Positions 1 to 9,437 are shown, numbered from the stretch's first letter. The stretch: 64,000 nucleotides of DNA from SVFI01 sp964519385 (GCA_964519385.1 CAZFLR010000008.1:13086-77085); one strand, 5' to 3'. Program-made: numbers and translations. Notes: generated by a model not told the origin, from the sequence alone.

Positions 1-1707
1 GCCGAGTCTTCGGTAAATCATATAGGAGGAGGCTCCTCCATAAGGACTCCACGTAAGCTTAATCTCATTGTTCTTCGTCTGCTTTGCCGCAGCTCCCGAA
101 ACCGAGCCGTAAGATACCGTCTCCGCCGTTGCCACGACATCATTTAATGCTGCGATTGCATCACCGCCCACACCGAAATAGCGCAGCCGGTTTCCCGCGT
201 CCACAAAGGCGACACTGCACTTACTTCCTGCAGCGTTTCCTGTCAGCGCAGCATAGCCGTTTCTGCAACGGATACCATTTTCGTAATCCGAGCTGTAACG
301 ATACAGCCACGGGGTTGAAGTCATCGAAATAATCCCGTCCATGATGCCTTCCTTCGTTCCGGACGGATACCTGTCATAAGACGGATAAATATCCGCAATC
401 AAAACCTCATATTTCCCCGACTTAACTGCCTGTAATGCATAAAAGCACTTAAGCCATGCAGAGGAGCCCTCCTCTGCCATATTTACAAACAAAATAATCT
501 TAGCTTTTCCGCCTGCCGATACAGAGTATGTGCTCTTATCAATCAGTGTTATGCTTTCCGAAATATTTGCAAAATTGCAGAGCTTCGTAGCCGCATCCAG
601 CTCCGGTGTCGGATAAGAGACAGATGCCGTCGGAAACTTTTTATCAAAAGCCGCCCCGCTGTTTCTTGCATTTCTCTGATGTCCGGCAAAATCATTCATG
701 TTTTTCAGAAAAAAAACATGTGTCGGCGTGTCGGAATCATCCCATGTAGCATCCACATTGTAATAGTAGCTTCCAATCTTAACAATATTCCATCCATGCG
801 TAGGTGAACCCGATGCATCATCATTTCCGCAGATAACTCTTGCGCTGATACCCGACTCCTCACACAGCCGGTAAAACAGGGTTGCATAAGCCTGACAGAC
901 CGCAAATCCGCTGTCCAAAGCCGCATATGCCGTATACATATAATTATAGGACTGGTTCGTCTCGTAGTGATAGGTGTCGTAGCTGATAATGCTCATAATA
1001 TAATCATAAATTACCCGCACCTTCTGGTATTCATTGAGAGAGGACGATTTCAGATTCAGCTTCTTGACAATTGCATTTACCTTACGGGTTACAAAGCGTT
1101 CTTCATCCGAATCCGTCCGGTAAGTAAAGCCAAAACGTATCGTATAGGTACCGTCACTGTTCCTTTTCGGATTCGTCCACTGCCATGCACGCATATGCCA
1201 GTACAAGTAATCACCTGCATCCGGTTTTCCGTTGATATCATATTCGTAAACCTTATTCATAATCTGTGTCACGCTCTTTAAAGCCGTATCCTTATTTCCG
1301 GCAACACAGATGGTAACAAGCTCCTGACGGCTAATCATCCTTGTGCGCAAATAATCCGCCGCATCTTCAAGCGTGGCATATACTGTCGCACCCTCCGGCA
1401 AAACATTCGCTGAATTTACGGAAAGCGTATTGCCAGACACCGTATTGTCCGACACACCTTCACAGACCGCAAGCTGCCTTTCTTCCGTGTCAAAAGCAGC
1501 AGAAAACTCTTCCTCCGTCACCCATGCTTTTTCCACCGCTGCTTCAGAAAAATCGAGAGGTGCCACTCCGCCTTTGACAGCCAGAGACGGTTCCTTATCA
1601 ACGGTACTTATGCCGGTTTGCGAAGCACCTGCCGGTGTGATAATCTCTACGCAGAGAAGCAGCACCGCCAGAACAAAGCATGTCTTTTTCCATCTTATAC
1701 TCCTCAT
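1..1707 (-). CDS. secreted transglutaminase-like protein with Fn3-like C-terminal part (partial, 3' end outside window)
   Basis: I translated this frame directly: it is open from ATG at 1707 (GGAGGGA ribosome binding site just upstream) through base 1, 569 codons, with no stop. Residues 1-29 are a signal peptide (basic start, hydrophobic stretch, then PAGA). A transglutaminase/protease core lies near residues 225-325, with the expected triad: Cys271 in AVCQAYA, His304 in PTHGWN and Asp319 in NVDATWDD. A region after about 370 (KIILFVNMAEEG) looks thioredoxin-fold-like, but this is uncertain. The last visible residues (IKLTWSPYGGASSYMIYRR) match the start of a fibronectin type III domain. The protein is probably exported and acts on, or is anchored in, the cell wall. 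It follows scpB by 15 bases and may be cotranscribed with it. The substrate is unknown, and many such domains are peptidases rather than crosslinkers. Confidence 0.85.
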   Translation of the reverse strand, partial: MRSIRWKKTCFVLAVLLLCVEIITPAGASQTGISTVDKEPSLAVKGGVAPLDFSEAAVEKAWVTEEEFSAAFDTEERQLAVCEGVSDNTVSGNTLSVNSANVLPEGATVYATLEDAADYLRTRMISRQELVTICVAGNKDTALKSVTQIMNKVYEYDINGKPDAGDYLYWHMRAWQWTNPKRNSDGTYTIRFGFTYRTDSDEERFVTRKVNAIVKKLNLKSSSLNEYQKVRVIYDYIMSIISYDTYHYETNQSYNYMYTAYAALDSGFAVCQAYATLFYRLCEESGISARVICGNDDASGSPTHGWNIVKIGSYYYNVDATWDDSDTPTHVFFLKNMNDFAGHQRNARNSGAAFDKKFPTASVSYPTPELDAATKLCNFANISESITLIDKSTYSVSAGGKAKIILFVNMAEEGSSAWLKCFYALQAVKSGKYEVLIADIYPSYDRYPSGTKEGIMDGIISMTSTPWLYRYSSDYENGIRCRNGYAALTGNAAGSKCSVAFVDAGNRLRYFGVGGDAIAALNDVVATAETVSYGSVSGAAAKQTKNNEIKLTWSPYGGASSYMIYRRLG

Positions 1708-1722
1708 ATTGTCCCTCCGATT

Positions 1723-2292
1723 CTAAATATCCAGTGTTAACTGTATTTCTTTTTCCGCTTCTTCCCTAAACTGCGCCACACGGTCCTGATTCAGCTTCGG
1801 GAGCTCTGTCAGTGCCTTGACACCGAAGCTGCGCAAAAACTGTTCTGTTGTTCCAAACAGAATCGGTCTTCCCGGTGCATCCAGTCTTCCGACCTCGGTA
1901 ATCAGTTCAAAATCCAGCAGCCTGTTCACGGAATGCTCGCAGCTCACGCCTCTGATTTTATCGATTTCCACCTTAGTGACCGGCTGCTTATACGCAATAA
2001 TGGAAAGTGTCTCCAGCAACGCATCCGTGAGAACATATTTTCTCGGCGCGCGCGCAATACGAATCAGATAATCGTAATACTCCGGACTACTGCACATCTG
2101 ATATGAATTTTCCAGCTCGGTGATTGTGATTCCCCGTTCTGCCTCTTCGTATTCCTTCTGTAATTCCGCAAGAAGCTTCCTTGTCGTTTTGACATCTGTT
2201 TCAATCACCTCTGCAAGCTTTCCTATTTCTACGGAATCCCCCATAGTAAAGAGAACGGATTCCAGTATCGCCTTCTTTTTCTTCTCCTCCAT
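1723..2292 (-). CDS. scpB: segregation and condensation protein B
   Basis: ScpB is the winged-helix kite subunit of the bacterial SMC condensin, which compacts and separates chromosomes during replication. The 189-aa length is typical. The two winged-helix domains are visible: the N-terminal one (residues about 5-75) and the C-terminal one, with the family signature TLSIIAYKQPVTKVEIDKIRG and the GRPILFGTT segment. The ATG directly abuts the scpA stop codon (TAA then ATG), so the two subunits are translationally coupled, as expected for a fixed-ratio complex. Cytoplasmic, nucleoid-associated. Confidence 0.97.
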   Translation of the reverse strand: MEEKKKKAILESVLFTMGDSVEIGKLAEVIETDVKTTRKLLAELQKEYEEAERGITITELENSYQMCSSPEYYDYLIRIARAPRKYVLTDALLETLSIIAYKQPVTKVEIDKIRGVSCEHSVNRLLDFELITEVGRLDAPGRPILFGTTEQFLRSFGVKALTELPKLNQDRVAQFREEAEKEIQLTLDI

Positions 2293-3042
2293 TTATTCTG
2301 TATCCTTTCTTATTATCTCGATATCATCAAAGGTATGTTCCTGACGGATATCAATCTTTCCGACCTTCATAAGCTCCAGCACCACAAGGAAGGTAACTAT
2401 AACCTCCGCCTTGGAATTCTGTTTTTCCAGTAAATCTCGGAAAGACATTTTCCTGTGTTCAAAAATAAATTTCTCAATATACTGCGTCTTGATATCCATG
2501 TCAATTTCTTCTTTTTCAATCTTTCCGAAATTTGCACGGATTGGGTCAATCTTGTCCTCCTGCTTGCGGATGACCGACTCAAAGATTTCCTGCAGCTTAA
2601 CCAGATTTATATCCCCGAGCAGTTCCTCATAATCGACAGGCGGACGGTACTGTTCTATTTCCTTCGGCATCGTTGCCTTTTTATAAAAATTCTTTTCCGC
2701 GTCTATATGCCTGTCCTTCAGCTCATAAGACATATACTTGTACATCTTATATTCAAGGAGCTTCTGAACCAGTTCTGCTCTCGGATCCTCCTCTTCCCCT
2801 TCTTCATTGACCTCCTTAGGGAGAAGCATCCGGCACTTAATATCTATCAGCGTCGCTGCCATAACCAGAAATTCACTCATGACATTCATGTCATCCGTCT
2901 CCATTTGACGAATGTATTCCAGATACTGCTCTGTAATAAGAACAATCGGTATGTCATAAATATCCACCTTATTCTTTTCAATCAAATGAAGCAGCAAATC
3001 AAGGGGCCCCTCGAATACCTGCAATTTCACTTCTAACGCCAT
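2293..3042 (-). CDS. scpA: segregation and condensation protein A (kleisin)
   Basis: This is the kleisin subunit that bridges the SMC heads and binds ScpB. At 249 aa it is normal for the family. The N-terminus has the diagnostic FEGPLDLLLHLIEKNKVDIYDI block. The middle is acidic and basic (linker), and the C-terminal winged helix ends in a segment containing VTFLVVLELMKVGKI. It sits 17 bases after the metallophosphoesterase gene and directly before scpB, a conserved Firmicutes arrangement. Confidence 0.97.
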   Translation of the reverse strand: MALEVKLQVFEGPLDLLLHLIEKNKVDIYDIPIVLITEQYLEYIRQMETDDMNVMSEFLVMAATLIDIKCRMLLPKEVNEEGEEEDPRAELVQKLLEYKMYKYMSYELKDRHIDAEKNFYKKATMPKEIEQYRPPVDYEELLGDINLVKLQEIFESVIRKQEDKIDPIRANFGKIEKEEIDMDIKTQYIEKFIFEHRKMSFRDLLEKQNSKAEVIVTFLVVLELMKVGKIDIRQEHTFDDIEIIRKDTE

Positions 3043-3059
3043 ATATATGCCTCTTTCGT

Positions 3060-3914
3060 CTATTCTTCTTTTTTAATATAGATTTCCACCAGCTCCGCCG
3101 GATTAAAAAGCCGGAGAGGTATCGTGTGCGCGCCGAGTCCGCGGCTCACAATCATAACGGAGCCCTCCTCGTCAAACCTTCCGCCGTCATATTTCGGAAA
3201 CGGTCTGAAGTTGGTTCCGAGTACACCTCCGAGAAATGGAAGGCGCATCACACCTCCGTGGACATGCCCGCTTAAAACCAAATCCGCTCCCCATGCCCTG
3301 TAAGCCTTAAAATAATCCGGATTATGTGCCAGAAGAATGGTAAAAAGCTCCGGGTTTTTCGGCGGCAAAATTTCACCGGGATACTCATCCGGCATCGAAA
3401 CCCTTTGAAATCTCTTATAAAATCTGCGCTCAATCTCACAGCCTGCGATCTGCACGCCGTGCTCCTCATCCGTCACACCGGAATTGACCAGCCTTGTAAT
3501 TCCCGCCTCTCTCAAAAGGCTTTCATATTCACTTCCCATATCGCCATAGGTATCCGGATAAAGCACCAGTCTCTGCTCATGATTTCCGTTTGCATAATAT
3601 AACGGATATTTATCTGCCAGCTTTTTTACAAACTCTGCTGCATCAGTCACCGGCTTACCCGGAGCCGCTGTCAGAATATCTCCTCCGATTAAAATCGCAT
3701 CCGGTGCACACGCCTCAATCGCGGACAGAAGCTTTTCATTATTTTCTCCGTACTTCTTGTTATGGAGATCCGACAAAAACAAAAAGTGAAAATCCCTGCT
3801 TATCGCAGGTGTCACAATTTCATAACTCACCTTCCGGAAACGATTGGAATCATATATCATCACTCCGGCTACTCCCAGCAAAAGAAAGGCAAGTATCCAT
3901 ATCAAAATCTGCAT
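3060..3914 (-). CDS. membrane-anchored metallophosphoesterase (YaeI/YkuE type)
   Basis: A 284-aa calcineurin-like phosphoesterase. The N-terminal residues 1-20 form one hydrophobic anchor (ILIWILAFLLLGVAGVMIY). All metal-binding motifs are present in order: SDLHN, GGDIL, NGNHE, LAHNPD and SGHVHGG, so the active site looks intact. Relatives of this architecture dephosphorylate UDP-diacylglucosamine-like lipids or other membrane substrates; the substrate here is inferred only by family. It lies between the D,D-carboxypeptidase gene and scpA, all in one direction with short gaps, so it is probably in the same transcript as the carboxypeptidase. Confidence 0.9.
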   Translation of the reverse strand: MQILIWILAFLLLGVAGVMIYDSNRFRKVSYEIVTPAISRDFHFLFLSDLHNKKYGENNEKLLSAIEACAPDAILIGGDILTAAPGKPVTDAAEFVKKLADKYPLYYANGNHEQRLVLYPDTYGDMGSEYESLLREAGITRLVNSGVTDEEHGVQIAGCEIERRFYKRFQRVSMPDEYPGEILPPKNPELFTILLAHNPDYFKAYRAWGADLVLSGHVHGGVMRLPFLGGVLGTNFRPFPKYDGGRFDEEGSVMIVSRGLGAHTIPLRLFNPAELVEIYIKKEE

Positions 3915-3964
3915 TCTTTTCCCTTTCGCACATAATTTCTCTTATCATACCAAAAAAATTCACT

Positions 3965-5164
3965 TTATAAAAGCATCTTATTCCATACTTTTTTCAGATA
4001 ATCCTTATATTTCGCTTTTTCAACCGACTGAAAAAAAACAACATCACATCTGCCGATTTCATTTCCGTCCAGATAATATACGGCTTCTCCCGCTTTGTCC
4101 CCCTCTGACACCGGTGCCGTCACGGACTGCGGAAGCAAAAGCTTTTTTTCCACTTTCGCTAAATCCCTGCCTTGTGTGTCCAGATAAATAAAAGGTTCTG
4201 AAAAACCGACTGCAGCCTGTTCCTTCACTCCGCCTTTCAGCTCGATATCCGGTATTTTTTCCTCATGCGCATCCTTATATATGTGACTCACATCAAATCC
4301 GTACTCCAGAAGCTTTTTCGCCTCCGCAAAACGCACCTTATAATCCGGAGCGGCCATTACAACTGCAATCATGGAAATCCCGTCTTTTTCGGCCGTCGCG
4401 CTGAAACAATACTTTGCCTTGTCCGTCGAACCCGTCTTTAATCCTGTCGTATACTCATACTGTTTCAAAAGCTTATTGGTACTTGAAAGAGTAAACGTAC
4501 TCGTACCCCTGCCTGTCACATGCTCAATATCTTCCATCCATATCCTTGTGTATTCAAACACCTGCGGATGATTCATAATAAGTGCTCTTGACATAATTGC
4601 CACATCTTTTGCACTCGTATAATGATTGTCATCATTTGAAAGACCGCAGCAATCAAGAAAATGCGTCTGTTTCATTCCAAGCTCTTCGGTTTTTTTGTTC
4701 ATCATCTCCACGAAGGCCGCTTCGCTTCCTGCAATTTTTTCTGCCATTGCAACAGAAGCATCATTTCCGGAAGCAATGACAATGCATTTAATCATCGTCT
4801 CGACCGTCTGTACCTCGCCCTCCTCAAGGAAAACCTGGGAGCCGCCCATTGACTTGGCATAGGCACTTGTCGTCACCTCATCCGAAAGCTTTAAGGTTCC
4901 TTTCTCCAGTTCTTCAAAAATAAGAAGAAGAGTCATAATCTTAGTTATACTGGCCGGACTCATTTTTTCCTCTGCGTTTTTCTGCAGAATAATTTGTCCG
5001 GTTGATGCCTCCATCAAAACAGCACTGCCGGACTGTATCCACTCCGTGTCTGATGATTCCGAAGCATTTGTTGCCATCGCCGGAACCGTAAGAATTTCAA
5101 TAAAAAAGATGCACGAAAAAAGCAGACATAACATCTGCTTTTTCAGTTGAATCAAATGAACCAT
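3965..5164 (-). CDS. dacF: serine-type D-Ala-D-Ala carboxypeptidase (PBP5/DacF family)
   Basis: This enzyme removes the terminal D-alanine from peptidoglycan stem peptides outside the membrane and so limits crosslinking. The 399-aa protein starts with a signal peptide (cleavage likely after AMA, residue 31). The three penicillin-binding motifs are present: SxxK as S72-I-T-K, SGN in IASGNDAS, and KTG in TGLKTGSTDKA. A PBP5 C-terminal beta domain follows, ending in a short basic amphipathic stretch that would hold it to the membrane. The start is supported by AGAGG at good spacing. dacA/dacF naming within this family is not reliable from sequence alone. Confidence 0.93.
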   Translation of the reverse strand: MVHLIQLKKQMLCLLFSCIFFIEILTVPAMATNASESSDTEWIQSGSAVLMEASTGQIILQKNAEEKMSPASITKIMTLLLIFEELEKGTLKLSDEVTTSAYAKSMGGSQVFLEEGEVQTVETMIKCIVIASGNDASVAMAEKIAGSEAAFVEMMNKKTEELGMKQTHFLDCCGLSNDDNHYTSAKDVAIMSRALIMNHPQVFEYTRIWMEDIEHVTGRGTSTFTLSSTNKLLKQYEYTTGLKTGSTDKAKYCFSATAEKDGISMIAVVMAAPDYKVRFAEAKKLLEYGFDVSHIYKDAHEEKIPDIELKGGVKEQAAVGFSEPFIYLDTQGRDLAKVEKKLLLPQSVTAPVSEGDKAGEAVYYLDGNEIGRCDVVFFQSVEKAKYKDYLKKVWNKMLL

Positions 5165-5212
5165 ATATACCTCTGTACATTATTTCTATCATTTTACGTT
5201 TCAGAGGCTTTC

Positions 5213-5242
5213 ATTATAACCGATTTTTCTATTTTCTGTTAA
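5213..5242 (-). promoter_or_regulatory. sigma-A-type promoter for the D,D-carboxypeptidase gene
   Basis: On the minus strand TTAACA (5237-5242) is followed after 18 bases by TATAAT (5213-5218), about 49 bases before the start codon at 5164. The -35 lies at and beyond the stop codon of the upstream kinase-like gene. No experimental start site is known. Confidence 0.55.
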
Positions 5243-5858
5243 ATCTGATGTCCATATATGCCTTGATTTCTTCCACACAACCCTCAAAGCCGAGCTTAGA
5301 TGCATCCAGACACAGGTCATAATTGCGCGCATCATACCACTGTCTTCCAGTGTAGTAATTGTAATAGTCCGCACGATATTTATCCGTCTTGGCAATAAAC
5401 TTTTCAACTTCCTTATCCGAATCGTACCCCAGACGTTCCCTTGCATTTTTCACGCAGAATTCAGGACTTCCGTGTACAAACACACTCAGCACATTGTCAT
5501 ATTCTTTTAAAATATAATCCGCACATCGTCCGATAATTACACAGGACTCTTCTTCTGCCAAATCTCTGATTACCTTTGCCTGATAATTAAAGAGATTGTC
5601 ATTGGAAGTAAACTCATCGCTTTCCGGCGGAATCAGTTGTCCCTTGTATACATTTTTTGTTATACGGAACAATGGCGAGCTCTTTAATTTTTCGTCTGCT
5701 TTTCCAAATAAGCCTTCGGAAATGCCACTCTCATCGGATGCCATTCTCATGAGTTCCCGGTCATAACAATTGATTCCGAGCTCTTTTGCTAGCATATGTC
5801 CTATGGTCTTACCTCCGCTTCCGTACTGTCTGGCAATCGTAATAATTAATTTTTCCAT
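5229..5858 (-). CDS. cytidylate kinase-like family protein
   Basis: A 209-aa P-loop kinase of the cytidylate-kinase-like family (the AAA_26-type group common in Clostridia). The N-terminus IITIARQYGSGGKTIG carries the P-loop variant GSGGKTI, followed by ELGINCYDRELM. The start at 5858 is chosen because GGGAGG lies 8-9 bases before that ATG; an in-frame upstream start overlaps livF and has no ribosome binding site. It follows livF by 16 bases and is probably the last gene of the transport operon. The true phosphate acceptor of this family is unclear; it differs from classical Cmk and may not be the essential CMP kinase. Confidence 0.85.
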   Translation of the reverse strand: MEKLIITIARQYGSGGKTIGHMLAKELGINCYDRELMRMASDESGISEGLFGKADEKLKSSPLFRITKNVYKGQLIPPESDEFTSNDNLFNYQAKVIRDLAEEESCVIIGRCADYILKEYDNVLSVFVHGSPEFCVKNARERLGYDSDKEVEKFIAKTDKYRADYYNYYTGRQWYDARNYDLCLDASKLGFEGCVEEIKAYMDIRFNRK

Positions 5859-5874
5859 TGCATTACCTCCCTGT

Positions 5875-6585
5875 CTATTCTCCAAGATAAGCCTTTTTAA
5901 TTGAATCATCATTCATCAATTCTTTTGCATCTCCCGAAAGGACAATTTTTCCCGTCTCAAGAACATATGCCCTGTCTGCAATCGAAAGAGCCTTCTTTGC
6001 ATTCTGTTCCACAAGAAGCACGGTGGTTCCTGTCTTACTCACCTGCTGTATAATATCGAAAATCTCATTTACGAAAATCGGGGAAAGTCCCATGGACGGC
6101 TCATCCATCAGTATAATGGATGGGTGACTCATAAGCGCGCGGCCCATTGCCAGCATCTGCTGTTCTCCTCCTGAAAGCGTTCCCGCCATCTGACCTTTTC
6201 TCTCTTCAAGTCTCGGGAAACGATCATAAACCATCCGTAATGTATTTTGAATTTCCTCTTTATCTTTTCTTGTGTAGGCTCCCATAAGAAGATTTTCATA
6301 TACTGAGAGCTGTGCAAACACACGTCTTCCCTCCGGAACATGCGCCATACCAAGTGAAACAATCTTGTGTCCCGGCATTTTGCAGATATCCTTTCCCTCA
6401 TATACAATCTCACCGGCGGAAGGAGCCAGAAGTCCTGTAATGGTATGGAGTGTGGTGGTTTTTCCGGCACCATTGGCACCAATCAGCGCAATGATTTCGC
6501 CTTTGTTAACCTCAAAGTTAATTCCCTTAATGGCTTCAATCATACCATAATGGACATGTAAATCTTTTACCTCTAACATTGCCAT
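5875..6585 (-). CDS. livF: branched-chain amino acid ABC transporter, ATP-binding protein LivF
   Basis: A 236-aa ATPase subunit of the HAAT-family importer for leucine, isoleucine and valine. Walker A is GANGAGKTT, the ABC signature is LSGGEQQ, Walker B is IILMDEPS, and the H-loop region is LLVEQNAKKAL. The C-terminus KKAYLGE is typical of LivF. It is the fifth gene of livJHMGF, 12 bases after livG, and would pair with LivG on the cytoplasmic face of LivH/LivM. Confidence 0.95.
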   Translation of the reverse strand: MAMLEVKDLHVHYGMIEAIKGINFEVNKGEIIALIGANGAGKTTTLHTITGLLAPSAGEIVYEGKDICKMPGHKIVSLGMAHVPEGRRVFAQLSVYENLLMGAYTRKDKEEIQNTLRMVYDRFPRLEERKGQMAGTLSGGEQQMLAMGRALMSHPSIILMDEPSMGLSPIFVNEIFDIIQQVSKTGTTVLLVEQNAKKALSIADRAYVLETGKIVLSGDAKELMNDDSIKKAYLGE

Positions 6586-6597
6586 GTCTGTTTCCTC

Positions 6598-7356
6598 CTA
6601 TTCTCCAAGATACGCGGTAATTACCTGCGGATTATTCAGTACATCACTCGTATCTCCCTGTACGAGCACTTCTCCGAAGTTCAATACCGTCAGCTTTTCA
6701 CAGATTCCGGAAACCAGCTTCATGTCATGTTCAATAAGCAGAATCGTCATATCAAACTTGTCGCGTACAAAACGAATCGTGTCCATTAAATCCTTCGTCT
6801 CGTTCGGATTCATTCCGGCTGCCGGCTCATCGAGCAGAAGCAGCTTCGGCTCTGTCGCAAGTGCTCTTGCGATTTCAAGCTCTCTCTGTTTACCGTAAGG
6901 AAGGTTGGCCGCGAGAACATCTGCAAACTTATCAAGTTCAAACACCTTCAGAAGCTCCATTGCCTTTTCATCCATTTCCTTTTCTGTCCTGAAATATTTC
7001 GGCAGACGCAAAATTCCCGTAATCACTCCATACGGATGATTGTTATGAAGTCCTACCTTTACATTGTCCAGAACCGTCATATCCTTGAACAGGCGGATAT
7101 TCTGGAAGGTACGGGCAATTCCCGCTTTATTAATGTCTATCGTTCTCTTTCCGGTAATGTTAACACCGTCAAGTACCACGCTTCCCTCATCCGGCTTATA
7201 CACACCGGTCAGAAGGTTGAAAACTGTCGTTTTTCCGGCTCCGTTTGGTCCAATCAGACCGTAGAGCTGTCCTTTTTCGATTTTAATATCAAAAGCATTT
7301 ACCGCACGGAGACCGCCAAAGGAAATGCCGAGATTTTTTACTTCTAATAATGCCAT
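6598..7356 (-). CDS. livG: branched-chain amino acid ABC transporter, ATP-binding protein LivG
   Basis: The second ATPase of the importer, 252 aa. Walker A is GPNGAGKTT, followed by LLTGVYKPDEG. The signature is the LivG-type degenerate LPYGKQRELEIARAL, and Walker B is LLLLDEPAAG, with NPNET after it as usual in LivG. It ends VITAYLGE. It lies between livM (3 bases away) and livF. Confidence 0.95.
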   Translation of the reverse strand: MALLEVKNLGISFGGLRAVNAFDIKIEKGQLYGLIGPNGAGKTTVFNLLTGVYKPDEGSVVLDGVNITGKRTIDINKAGIARTFQNIRLFKDMTVLDNVKVGLHNNHPYGVITGILRLPKYFRTEKEMDEKAMELLKVFELDKFADVLAANLPYGKQRELEIARALATEPKLLLLDEPAAGMNPNETKDLMDTIRFVRDKFDMTILLIEHDMKLVSGICEKLTVLNFGEVLVQGDTSDVLNNPQVITAYLGE

Positions 7357-7359
7357 ATC

Positions 7360-8430
7360 CTATGCCTCCTCTGCTTTCTTTTCTTTTTTTAACTTCGCCA
7401 TCATTTTCTTGCGGAAATTGATGAACTGCGGACTCCAGTTAAAGAGCATCATGAAGATGAGCACAATTGCATAAATAAGCATACGATAATCTGCAAGACC
7501 TCTTAAAAGCTCAGGAAGCAGTGTAAGCAGAACCGCTGCAATCACGGAGCCGCGGATATTTCCGATACCGCCGAGCACGACAAACACAAGAATCATGATG
7601 GACATATTGTATCCGAAGTTTTTCGGAGTCGCCATAAGTGTGGAAAGATTATGCGAATAAAGTGCACCTGCCACACCTGCGAGGGATGCGGATATCGTAA
7701 ACGCAATCAGCTTATATTTCGTGATATTGATACCCACAGACTCTGCTGCAATACGATTATCACGAATGGACATAACCGCTCTTCCCGTTCTTGAATTCAC
7801 CAGGTTATTGATAATCACAAGTGCAATCAGAATCAGAATCACACCTATTGTAAATGTCGAACAGTGAGGTGTTCCCGTAATTCCCTGCGCGCCCTTAATC
7901 AGTATCTTTCCGTCTGCTTCCATTCCGAGCGACATCGTGTCTTTCATCGAGAAATGCAGACCGTTATTATCGACACCGAGATAAATTGCATTGATAAAGT
8001 TTTTAATAATCTCACCAAATGCCAGTGTTACAATTGCAAGATAATCCCCCTTCAGACGAAGTACAGGGATACCCACGATAATTCCCGCCAGAGCAGCCGA
8101 AGCTGCAGCAATCAGAATGGCAATCACAAAGCGGAGAATGTCATTTTCAATGCTGTCCTTCATTCCAAGCGAGAACAGAGCACTTGAAAAAGCACCCACA
8201 CACATAAATCCGGCATGTCCGAGACTGAGCTCTCCGAGGATACCAACCGTGAGGTTCAGCGAGATTGCAAGTATTACATAGGTACATATCGGAACCAGAA
8301 GTCCTTCCATCAGCGAAGACATATTTCCTGTCAGGACTAAAATCTGTACTATGGCATAAACAAGCACCACCATCAGATATGTAATCAGATTATTTTTGGT
8401 ATTTTTATTCATTGCTTTTAACTTTTTCAT
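7360..8430 (-). CDS. livM: branched-chain amino acid ABC transporter, permease LivM
   Basis: A 356-aa integral membrane subunit with about nine to ten hydrophobic segments. It carries the LivM hallmark blocks NLTVGILGELSLGHAGFMCVG, RLKGDYLAIVTLAFGEI and FVVLGGIGNIRGSV. The C-terminus is a lysine-rich cytoplasmic tail. With LivH it forms the transmembrane path. The start at 8430 is the first ATG; ATG at 8412 (MNKNTKNN) is an alternative, since both lie in a basic leader. Confidence 0.94.
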   Translation of the reverse strand: MKKLKAMNKNTKNNLITYLMVVLVYAIVQILVLTGNMSSLMEGLLVPICTYVILAISLNLTVGILGELSLGHAGFMCVGAFSSALFSLGMKDSIENDILRFVIAILIAAASAALAGIIVGIPVLRLKGDYLAIVTLAFGEIIKNFINAIYLGVDNNGLHFSMKDTMSLGMEADGKILIKGAQGITGTPHCSTFTIGVILILIALVIINNLVNSRTGRAVMSIRDNRIAAESVGINITKYKLIAFTISASLAGVAGALYSHNLSTLMATPKNFGYNMSIMILVFVVLGGIGNIRGSVIAAVLLTLLPELLRGLADYRMLIYAIVLIFMMLFNWSPQFINFRKKMMAKLKKEKKAEEA

Positions 8431-8439
8431 ACAATCCTC

Positions 8440-9321
8440 CTACACTTTCTCCTGAATATTCTTACCGAGAATACCGGTAGGACGAACAAGCAGTACAATA
8501 ATCAATACACCGAACACTATCGCATCGGAAAGCTGCGAAGAAATATATGCCTTGCTCAGATTTTCAATAATACCGAGCAGGATTCCTCCAATCATTGCTC
8601 CCGGTATCGAGCCGATACCTCCGAATACAGCAGCCACAAATGCCTTGATACCCGGCATGGAACCCGTATACGGTGTCAGCGACGGATACGCGGAGCAGAG
8701 AAGAACTCCCGCTATCGCTGCAAGTGCAGAACCGATTGCAAAGGTAAGTGCAATTGTTCCGTTTACATTGATACCCATAAGCTGGGCTGCGCCTCTGTCT
8801 TCCGAAACAGCTACCATGGCTCTTCCTGCCTTGGTCTTTTTAACAAACAGGGTCAATCCGGCCATAATGAAAACGCAGGCAAACACTGTGACAAGCGTAA
8901 CGCCGGAAATAGTCAGCTTTCCGTCAAACAGTACAAGATTCGGTGTTGTCACAACAGATGTAAATGCCTTGGTGTCTGCGCCGAATATCAAAAGTGCAAC
9001 ATTCTGGAGCAGATAGCTCACACCGATTGCCGTAATCAGTACGGCCAGAGGAGACGTACCTCTCAAAGGCTTATATGCCACTCTCTCTATCGTAATACCG
9101 AGAATCGTACACACCATCATTGAAATCACGATTGCCACATATGGATTCACGCCCATATTGCTCACAGCTACAAACACGACGTATCCGCCAATCATAATAA
9201 CATCTCCATGTGCAAAATTGAGCATTTTGGCAATTCCGTATACCATAGTATAGCCCAGAGCGATAATCGCATAGACACTTCCGAGACTGATACCGGTAAT
9301 TAAATAAGAAATAAAACTCAT
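8440..9321 (-). CDS. livH: branched-chain amino acid ABC transporter, permease LivH
   Basis: A 293-aa permease with eight or so membrane segments. It has the LivH signature near the N-terminus (GSVYAIIALGYTMVYGIAKM, then NFAHGD) and the EAA-like block with AAVFGGIGSIPGAM. It is the first gene downstream of the livJ-livH terminator, so its expression depends on read-through or RNA processing from the livJ promoter. Confidence 0.95.
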   Translation of the reverse strand: MSFISYLITGISLGSVYAIIALGYTMVYGIAKMLNFAHGDVIMIGGYVVFVAVSNMGVNPYVAIVISMMVCTILGITIERVAYKPLRGTSPLAVLITAIGVSYLLQNVALLIFGADTKAFTSVVTTPNLVLFDGKLTISGVTLVTVFACVFIMAGLTLFVKKTKAGRAMVAVSEDRGAAQLMGINVNGTIALTFAIGSALAAIAGVLLCSAYPSLTPYTGSMPGIKAFVAAVFGGIGSIPGAMIGGILLGIIENLSKAYISSQLSDAIVFGVLIIVLLVRPTGILGKNIQEKV

Positions 9322-9409
9322 AAATCAACCCTCTACTCTTTCTCTTGTCTCTTAATAGATTTCATCCATCATATCACATTTTTTAGCACTTCACAACACA
9401 AAAGCGCAG

Positions 9410-9437
9410 AAAAAGGCACCGGAACGAATCCGATGCC
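9410..9437 (-). terminator. intercistronic terminator between livJ and livH
   Basis: On the minus strand an 8-bp stem, GGCATCGG pairing with CCGGTGCC (arms 9430-9437 and 9415-9422, one G-T pair), has a 7-base loop and is followed by five T residues. It lies 18 bases past the livJ stop and about 90 bases before livH. Partial termination here would give more binding protein than permease, a common arrangement in ABC operons. Confidence 0.8.
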
